Source: an uncultured Muribaculaceae bacterium
GTDB taxonomy: Bacteria > Bacteroidota > Bacteroidia > Bacteroidales > Muribaculaceae
Length of the DNA: 27,030 nucleotides
Reading direction: 5' to 3'
Assembly: GCA_910587355.1 (NCBI GenBank)
Contig: CAJUKF010000040.1
Location: 1-27,030, forward strand
The position numbers were made by a program, and so were the translations under genes. Shown here in pieces: positions 22,518-27,030 of this stretch; within the stretch, counting starts at the first letter, position 1; each line of letters starts with the position of its first letter. The notes below the pieces were generated by a model, which saw only the letters and a program-made list of their open reading frames with translations, was not told the DNA's origin and made no database searches.

Positions 22518-23945
22518 ATGAAACTTATACTTAAAATAACAACATTTATATTAGCGGTTTGTGCGCTCTGCGGCTGCATCGAGGATGGTTTTACCTCTTC
22601 GCCCTCCGACCAGCCCGCCTTTTCGGTCGACACCCTCGCTATCGGCGATGTGTTCACCGGCGAGCTAACGCCCACGCGCCGTTTCGTGGTGCATAACCGC
22701 CACAGCAAGGCTCTTTCAATCAGCGATATTTCGCTCGCAGGCGACGATGCGCCGTATTTCCACCTCAATGTCGACGGCATTTCGGGAAAGACTTTCTCTA
22801 ATGTCGAAATACGCCCCAACGACTCCATATTCGTTTTTGTTGAAGCCCGTCTGCCCGAGACCGACGCCCTCCGCACCGACTTCGGCGCCGACCTTAATTT
22901 CAGCACCAACAGCCGTGTGAGCACCGTCAGAATTACTGCTTCGGGCATCAACGCTGTCCGCTTAAACGCACGCGAATTCACCGCCGACACACGTCTGGAG
23001 CAGGAAAAGCCGTATATCGTCTACGATTCGCTCGTCGTGGCACCCGGTGTCATGCTCTCGCTCGCGCCCGGCACACGTCTGTGTTTCCACGACAAGGCAT
23101 CGCTCATCGTCCGCGGCACTCTTGTGTCGGAAGGCACGCCCGACCGTCAGGTCATCATGGCCGGCGACCGTACAGGCAACGTTGTCGGCGATATTTCTTT
23201 CGACATCATGTCGCGCCAGTGGAGCGGTGTGTTTTTCGCCGAAACTTCCAAAGACAACCGCCTCGCAAACACTGTCATCCGCAACACCGTCGACGGTGTC
23301 ACCCTCATCGGCGACACTCTGGCCGACTATTCGCAGCAGCCGCAGCTCTACTTGCTCAACTGCCGCCTTCAGAATTCCGGAGGTCTCGTCCTGAGCGCCT
23401 ATCACTCGGCTGTCACAGCCCACGGCTCCGAGTTTTCCGATGCCTCGCAGGGACTTGTTTACCTTCAGGGAGGCCGTCACGACTTCGCCCAGTGTACCTT
23501 CTCCAACAACTACCTTTTTACCGCCGTAGGCGGTCCGGCCATTCAGTTCGCGCACATCAGCGCCGACCCCAAGACCGGCCTCGACGATGGCTCCGGCTTG
23601 CCTTACATCGCCGCCGAATTCTCCAACTCCATTGTCTACGGCCTCGGCACTGACATATCGCACGGCGACCTTGCCGGCACTTCGGTTTTCTTCCGCTCTT
23701 GCCTCCTCAAGAGCAAAGGCAGCGACGACGATAATTTCATAGCCTGCATCTGGGACAAAGACCCGCTTTTCCGCACCGTCCGTCTCGATTATTTCTTCGA
23801 CTATCGCCTGAAGGAAGGCTCTCCGGCTATCGGAGCGGCAAATCCCGAACTCGTCCCGGCCGACTGCGCCACCGACGGATACGGCATCCCTCGTGGCTCC
23901 GCACCCGACCTCGGCGCTTATGTCTACACTCAGTCCGAACAATGA
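22518..23945 (+). CDS. Surface lipoprotein with right-handed beta-helix
   Basis: A 475-residue predicted lipoprotein. The signal peptide ends in LCGC with Cys20 as the lipidated residue, followed by an acidic IEDG (acidic residues after the Cys favour surface export in Bacteroidota). An N-terminal beta-sandwich-like domain (about residues 30-150) precedes a parallel beta-helix region (about 165-430) with repeating short strands such as SLIVRGTLVSEGTPDRQVIMAG, ANTVIRNTVDGVTLIG and YLLNCRLQNSGGLVLSA. The C-terminus has SPAIGAANPELVPADCATDGYGIPRGSAPDLGAY, a frequent end of such proteins. Function is unknown; polysaccharide binding or lyase-like activity is possible, but no catalytic motif is clear. 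A longer frame reaches back into fbp; I chose 22518 for the intact signal peptide. Its stop overlaps the glycosyltransferase start by 4 bp. Confidence 0.85.
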   Translation: MKLILKITTFILAVCALCGCIEDGFTSSPSDQPAFSVDTLAIGDVFTGELTPTRRFVVHNRHSKALSISDISLAGDDAPYFHLNVDGISGKTFSNVEIRPNDSIFVFVEARLPETDALRTDFGADLNFSTNSRVSTVRITASGINAVRLNAREFTADTRLEQEKPYIVYDSLVVAPGVMLSLAPGTRLCFHDKASLIVRGTLVSEGTPDRQVIMAGDRTGNVVGDISFDIMSRQWSGVFFAETSKDNRLANTVIRNTVDGVTLIGDTLADYSQQPQLYLLNCRLQNSGGLVLSAYHSAVTAHGSEFSDASQGLVYLQGGRHDFAQCTFSNNYLFTAVGGPAIQFAHISADPKTGLDDGSGLPYIAAEFSNSIVYGLGTDISHGDLAGTSVFFRSCLLKSKGSDDDNFIACIWDKDPLFRTVRLDYFFDYRLKEGSPAIGAANPELVPADCATDGYGIPRGSAPDLGAYVYTQSEQ

Positions 23946-25126
23946 AAATTCTGCTGGTCAACACCGTTGCTCAGGGCGGCTCGATTCCCTCGTACATGAG
24001 GGCCATAGCCGACAAAGCCGCTGAGCTCGGTCACACCGTGGCCGTGGCAAAAGGCCGTTGCGGCGACATGACCGGCGTTATAAACATCAGCATAGGCAGC
24101 CGCTTCGACACGGTCATCCACGGCATCGCAACGCGTCTGTTCGACCGGCACGGCCTCTCGGGGCGCCGTGCCACCCTCGCATTTATCCGCGAAATCGAGG
24201 CTTTCGCCCCGGATATTATCCATCTCCACAACATCCACGGATACTATCTGCACTACCCCACGCTGTTTTCTTGGCTCGCCACATGCGGCATCCCTGTGCT
24301 GTGGTCATTGCACGACTCATGGGCCTATACGGGCCACTGCGCAAGCCCTGTCGGGAGCACGGTCTGCACCAAATGGCAGACACACTGCTCCGCCTGTCCG
24401 TGTCTTAAAAACTATCCGGCGTCGTTCTTCGACCGCAGCTCACTGAATTTCGATGACAAACAGCGCTCATTTACCTCTGTCCCGACTTTACGCTTATTGC
24501 CTGTCAGCGACTGGCTGTCAGACCAGTTGTCCAAATCTTTCTTAAACCACATTCCCCGCACTACTGTCAGACTCGACATCGATACCAATCTATTTCAACC
24601 TTCCGCCGAACCCTTGCCTAATCGCGTGCTCGGCGTAGCAAATATTTGGACCGACCTTAAAGGTCTCGACTTTTTCCGCCACCTCCGACAAGAGCTCCCC
24701 TCTGACATCGAAATACGGCTTGTCGGCACTATCCGGGGGGAGCTTCCCCAAGGTATTCATGCCACTGGCCCGATAGCCTCCAGAACTGCGCTGATTGAGG
24801 AATATTCACGTGCAACGGTATTGGTCAATCCTACGCGTGCAGACACGCTCCCGCTCACCAACCGCGAAGCTCTGAGTTGCGGCACACCAGTCATTTCCCG
24901 TGATATCGGAGGGACATTCGAGGGGATTGCCACCGATAATCCGGCTATGAAGGGCGCACGCACCGACGACGGGCTTTTACGCCTGATAAAAGACTTCTTA
25001 AATACAACATCTCCGGGAGAATTACGCAATCGATGCCGTGAAACCGCGCTCGCATTGTACGGTTCTTCGCCGGGGCTGAAGAAACTTTTCGGCATTTATG
25101 CCGATGTAACAGATGCTGATTCGTAA
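23942..25126 (+). CDS. GT4-family glycosyltransferase
   Basis: A 394-residue GT-B-fold glycosyltransferase. The N-terminal half has a KILLVNTVAQGGSIPSYMRAIADKA start and the HLHNIHGYYLHYPTLFSWL...LHDSWAYTGHCA block typical of Bacteroidales capsule/LPS transferases. A Cys-rich stretch (CTKWQTHCSACPCLKNYP) follows. The C-terminal half has the nucleotide-sugar site VLVNPTRADTLPLTNREALSCGTPVISRDIGG, which fits GT4. The donor and acceptor are not known. The ATG overlaps the lipoprotein stop by 4 bp, so the two are translated together and may act on the same surface glycan; that link is inference. No other capsule genes are adjacent. Confidence 0.88.
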   Translation: MKILLVNTVAQGGSIPSYMRAIADKAAELGHTVAVAKGRCGDMTGVINISIGSRFDTVIHGIATRLFDRHGLSGRRATLAFIREIEAFAPDIIHLHNIHGYYLHYPTLFSWLATCGIPVLWSLHDSWAYTGHCASPVGSTVCTKWQTHCSACPCLKNYPASFFDRSSLNFDDKQRSFTSVPTLRLLPVSDWLSDQLSKSFLNHIPRTTVRLDIDTNLFQPSAEPLPNRVLGVANIWTDLKGLDFFRHLRQELPSDIEIRLVGTIRGELPQGIHATGPIASRTALIEEYSRATVLVNPTRADTLPLTNREALSCGTPVISRDIGGTFEGIATDNPAMKGARTDDGLLRLIKDFLNTTSPGELRNRCRETALALYGSSPGLKKLFGIYADVTDADS

Positions 25127-25194
25127 TTATTTCGCCTTTAACACTGTTAAAATGGATTTTTCTACGCAAAAAACGTTTTATTGAAAAAAAACAT

Positions 25195-25203
25195 TAAATT
25201 TGC
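25195..25203 (+). promoter_or_regulatory. Bacteroidota -7 box for lpxA-like gene and upp
   Basis: TAAATTTGC, a perfect TAnnTTTGC match, lies 30 nt before the ATG at 25233, so transcription should start near 25207. The upstream region is A/T-rich and lacks a clear TTTG at 20 nt. Confidence 0.6.
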
Positions 25204-25232
25204 GCTAAGAAACCCTTTTATCACCTCATACT

Positions 25233-26021
25233 ATGATTAGCCCTTTAGCCTTTGTTGACCCCTCCGCCAAAATCGGCGAAAACGTCACCATACATCCATT
25301 TGCTTTTGTTGACGCCGACACTGTTATCGGCGATGGCTGCACTATCATGCCGTACGCTTCCATTATCCGCGGCACTACACTTGGCAAGGAAGTAAAAGTA
25401 TATCAGGGAGCCATTGTCGGAGCCGACCCGCAGGATTTCCGATGGAAAGGCCACAAAACTTTCTGCTCTATTGGAGACAATACCATTATACGCGAACATG
25501 TGATTATCAACCGAAGCATAATTGATGGGGAGGCCACGGTTATCGGTTCGGGCTGTTTCATTTTCGCAAACAGCCACATAGGCCACGATTCACATCTGCT
25601 CAAAAATATCGTTGTAGGCAATAACACAACAATTGCCGGCGGTGTCAATATTGATGAAGGCACAATTCTCTCATCAAGCGTCACTATTCACGAAGACTGC
25701 AACATCGGCAAATACGTCCTCATCAAAGGCGGCACACGCATCAGCTCCAACGTACCTCCGTTCGTCATCATGGCACACAACCCCGTCCGCTACTATGGCA
25801 TCAACGCCATTGTCTTGCGCAAGCACGCCGGATTCACCGACACACAGATTGACGACATCGGCAAGGCATACCGTCACCTCTATCAGACATCTACCTCAAC
25901 TTTCAACGCACTCAAACGCATAGAGGCCGACATCGACCCCACACCCGTACGCGACGAAATACTCAAATTTGTCCGCGACAACAAAATGAAACTCGCAGGA
26001 AACCAGTTCCTCGAAGACTGA
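25233..26021 (+). CDS. LpxA-like UDP-GlcNAc O-acyltransferase (left-handed beta-helix)
   Basis: A 262-residue hexapeptide-repeat acyltransferase. The N-terminus (ISPLAFVDPSAKIGENVTIHPFAF), QDFRWKG, RESV-like REHVIINR, and the helical C-terminus with AYRHLYQTS match the LpxA family, which makes the first lipid A acyl transfer. The catalytic His pair is kept (His115 and His118 in NSHIGHD), but two other family positions differ: IAGGVNI has Gly where E. coli has His144, and IHED replaces VHQF (His160 kept, Gln161 changed). The C-terminus (LAGNQFLED) also differs from the usual RGIIR-type end. It could be a paralogue rather than the main LpxA; in Bacteroidota the usual lpxA sits beside lpxC/fabZ, not seen here. 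It has its own promoter and lies 18 bp before upp. Confidence 0.75.
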   Translation: MISPLAFVDPSAKIGENVTIHPFAFVDADTVIGDGCTIMPYASIIRGTTLGKEVKVYQGAIVGADPQDFRWKGHKTFCSIGDNTIIREHVIINRSIIDGEATVIGSGCFIFANSHIGHDSHLLKNIVVGNNTTIAGGVNIDEGTILSSSVTIHEDCNIGKYVLIKGGTRISSNVPPFVIMAHNPVRYYGINAIVLRKHAGFTDTQIDDIGKAYRHLYQTSTSTFNALKRIEADIDPTPVRDEILKFVRDNKMKLAGNQFLED

Positions 26022-26039
26022 CAACCACCCATAACCTCA

Positions 26040-26693
26040 ATGAAAATACATAACTTCGCACAGCACCCCTCTCTTGTAAGCCAGTATATGGCCGAAATGA
26101 GAGATATACATATGCAGTCCGACCGTCTGCGGTTTCGCCGTAACCTCGAGCGCGTAGGCGAAATTTTCGCATACGAAATCAGCCGCGATTGCCGTTACAA
26201 AAAAGTCGAGACCCCAACTCCGCTCGGCGTAAATGCCATAAGCGATGTCCTTGACGAGCAGATTGTCCTCGCAACAATCTTCCGCGCCGGCGTACCCTTC
26301 CATCAGGGCTTCCTGCGCTACCTCGACAACGCCGAGAACGCATTCGTCTCCGCATACCGCAAATACAAGGAAAAAGAGAACTTCGACGTCTGCATCGAAT
26401 ATCTCGCATCGCCCTCGCTCAACGGCAAGACACTCATCCTCTGCGACCCCATGCTTGCCACGGGAGCCTCGATGGAGCTTAGCTACCGCGCTCTGCTCAC
26501 CAAAGGAACTCCGGCAAAGGTACACATAGCATCCGTCATCGCATCCCAGAAAGCCGTGGATTACATGCAGGCTGTAATGCCCGAAGACGCCGAACTATGG
26601 GTAGGTGTGATTGACCCCGAAATAAACGCACACAGTTACATTGTGCCGGGCCTCGGGGATGCAGGTGACCTCGCATACGGCACAAAGGAATAA
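26040..26693 (+). CDS. upp: Uracil phosphoribosyltransferase
   Basis: A 217-residue enzyme that joins uracil with PRPP to make UMP, a pyrimidine-salvage step. The PRPP-binding loop is DPMLATGAS (136-144) and the uracil-binding signature is YIVPGLGDAGDLAYG near the C-terminus. The catalytic-lid region is ordinary (AGVPFHQGFLRYLDNAENAFVSAYR). It begins 18 bp after the LpxA-like stop, so it is probably read from the same promoter, and ends before a strong terminator. This is a common housekeeping gene; linkage to the acyltransferase is likely coincidental. Confidence 0.95.
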   Translation: MKIHNFAQHPSLVSQYMAEMRDIHMQSDRLRFRRNLERVGEIFAYEISRDCRYKKVETPTPLGVNAISDVLDEQIVLATIFRAGVPFHQGFLRYLDNAENAFVSAYRKYKEKENFDVCIEYLASPSLNGKTLILCDPMLATGASMELSYRALLTKGTPAKVHIASVIASQKAVDYMQAVMPEDAELWVGVIDPEINAHSYIVPGLGDAGDLAYGTKE

Positions 26694-26720
26694 AAGCCCT
26701 CAGACAGCATAAAAAACGCG

Positions 26721-26760
26721 AAAAAGCAGGCGTCGACCCTTGGCCGTCGCCTGCTTTTTT
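26721..26760 (+). terminator. Rho-independent terminator after upp
   Basis: A 12-bp stem (AAAAAGCAGGCG at 26721-26732 with 26748-26759) and 15-nt loop end in a run of T, 27 bp after the upp stop. The leading A run makes it potentially bidirectional. Confidence 0.9.
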
Positions 26761-26781
26761 ATAAGCTCGCACTGATAGCAC

Positions 26782-26850
26782 TCTCGTCGGGTCTGCAACC
26801 CGACCTCATAAACGCCCGTAGCGGTCGGTTACAAACCCACCGTGACTAAA
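26782..26850. repeat. 69-bp REPIN-like intergenic repeat, copy 1
   Basis: This unit aligns without gaps to 26874-26942 (8 differences by eye). It holds a TCGGGT/ACCCGA hairpin at its left end and the inverted GGTTACAAACCCACC element at its right end. It is part of the 337-bp gene-free right end of the window (26694-27030). Confidence 0.85.
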
Positions 26851-26873
26851 GCTGATTTAATTTCTTACCGCAG

Positions 26874-26942
26874 TCTCGGCGGGTTTGTAACCCGACGTCA
26901 TACACGCCCGTAGCGGCGGCTTACAAACCCACCGTGACTAAA
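26874..26942. repeat. 69-bp REPIN-like intergenic repeat, copy 2
   Basis: A second unit 92 bp after the first. Its outer arms (26872-26890 and 26921-26939) are inverted repeats of 19 nt with two mismatches, so the whole unit can fold as one long hairpin or as two short hairpins. The left part repeats the CAGTCTCGGCGGG element found at 18158. Confidence 0.85.
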
Positions 26943-26975
26943 TCCGCGAGATAAAGACCTGATGCGCAGGCGCAT

Positions 26976-27011
26976 AAAAAAAGCCCCGGAGGCAGTGTTG
27001 CCTTCGGGGCT
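26976..27011 (-). terminator. Rho-independent terminator for a minus-strand gene beyond the right edge
   Basis: A 13-bp stem (AGCCCCGGAGGCA with its near-complement, one G-T pair) and a 4-nt loop are preceded by seven A on the plus strand, which read as a T-tract on the minus strand. It implies a convergent minus-strand gene that ends just to the right of the window; no codons of it can be assigned with confidence. Confidence 0.75.
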
Positions 27012-27030
27012 CGAGAGGGGGCGGTTACCT

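Noticed and set aside
22962..23942. A 326-codon minus-strand frame over the beta-helix lipoprotein
   Set aside because: Antisense shadow; composition is Val/Gly/Ala repetitive and there is no recognisable domain, while the plus-strand gene has a signal peptide and repeat structure.
27021..27030. A TTA at 27025-27027 as the stop codon of a minus-strand gene
   Set aside because: The terminator nearby makes such a gene likely, but at most one codon would be visible, so nothing can be supported.

Overview
The window looks like chromosomal DNA from a Bacteroidales bacterium, most likely of the Muribaculaceae (family-level placement is inference). The reasons are: at least six Bacteroidota-type promoter elements (-7 box TAnnTTTG, three with a TTTG or TTG -33 element 20 nt upstream), weak Shine-Dalgarno signals, moderately high GC, and a Bacteroidota gene set (TamL-type lipidated BamA homologue, DUF1573 protein, class III fructose-1,6-bisphosphatase, TPR-like hybrid-sensor-style histidine kinase, right-handed beta-helix lipoprotein). 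No tRNA, rRNA, CRISPR array or insertion sequence was found.

Layout. 1-1016 (+): the end of sdhA/frdA and complete sdhB/frdB, closed by a bidirectional terminator. 1079-4584 (-): a compact four-gene operon of phage head proteins: a small acidic scaffold-like protein, an SU10/DUF5309-type major capsid protein, an unknown 189-residue protein and a P22-like portal. No terminase, tail, lysis, integrase or regulator gene accompanies it. 4777-16434 (+): DUF1573 exported protein; after a repeat island, terminator and promoter, a membrane histidine kinase, TamL, a HAD phosphatase; then, from its own promoter, mannose-1-phosphate guanylyltransferase, ArgRS, a Bax-inhibitor-1 family protein and a MATE transporter. 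16521-17936 (+): pyrH and frr. 18422-22423 (-): efp with its own promoter and terminator, and an fbp-MATE pair overlapping by 4 bp. 22518-25126 (+): a beta-helix lipoprotein overlapping a GT4 glycosyltransferase by 4 bp. 25233-26693 (+): an LpxA-like acyltransferase and upp, closed by a strong terminator. A second terminator at the right edge points the other way, so a minus-strand gene should lie just beyond the window.

Most genes are housekeeping (respiration, nucleotide salvage, translation, envelope assembly). The two accessory signals are the isolated capsid-portal operon, which is the best candidate for an undescribed system (domesticated or remnant phage head), and a family of intergenic hairpin repeats at 5.9, 17.3, 18.0-18.3 and 26.8-26.9 kb. 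Some of these repeats are duplicated as composite islands with identical spacing and show compensatory changes in their stems; one pair resembles REPIN-type inverted doublets.
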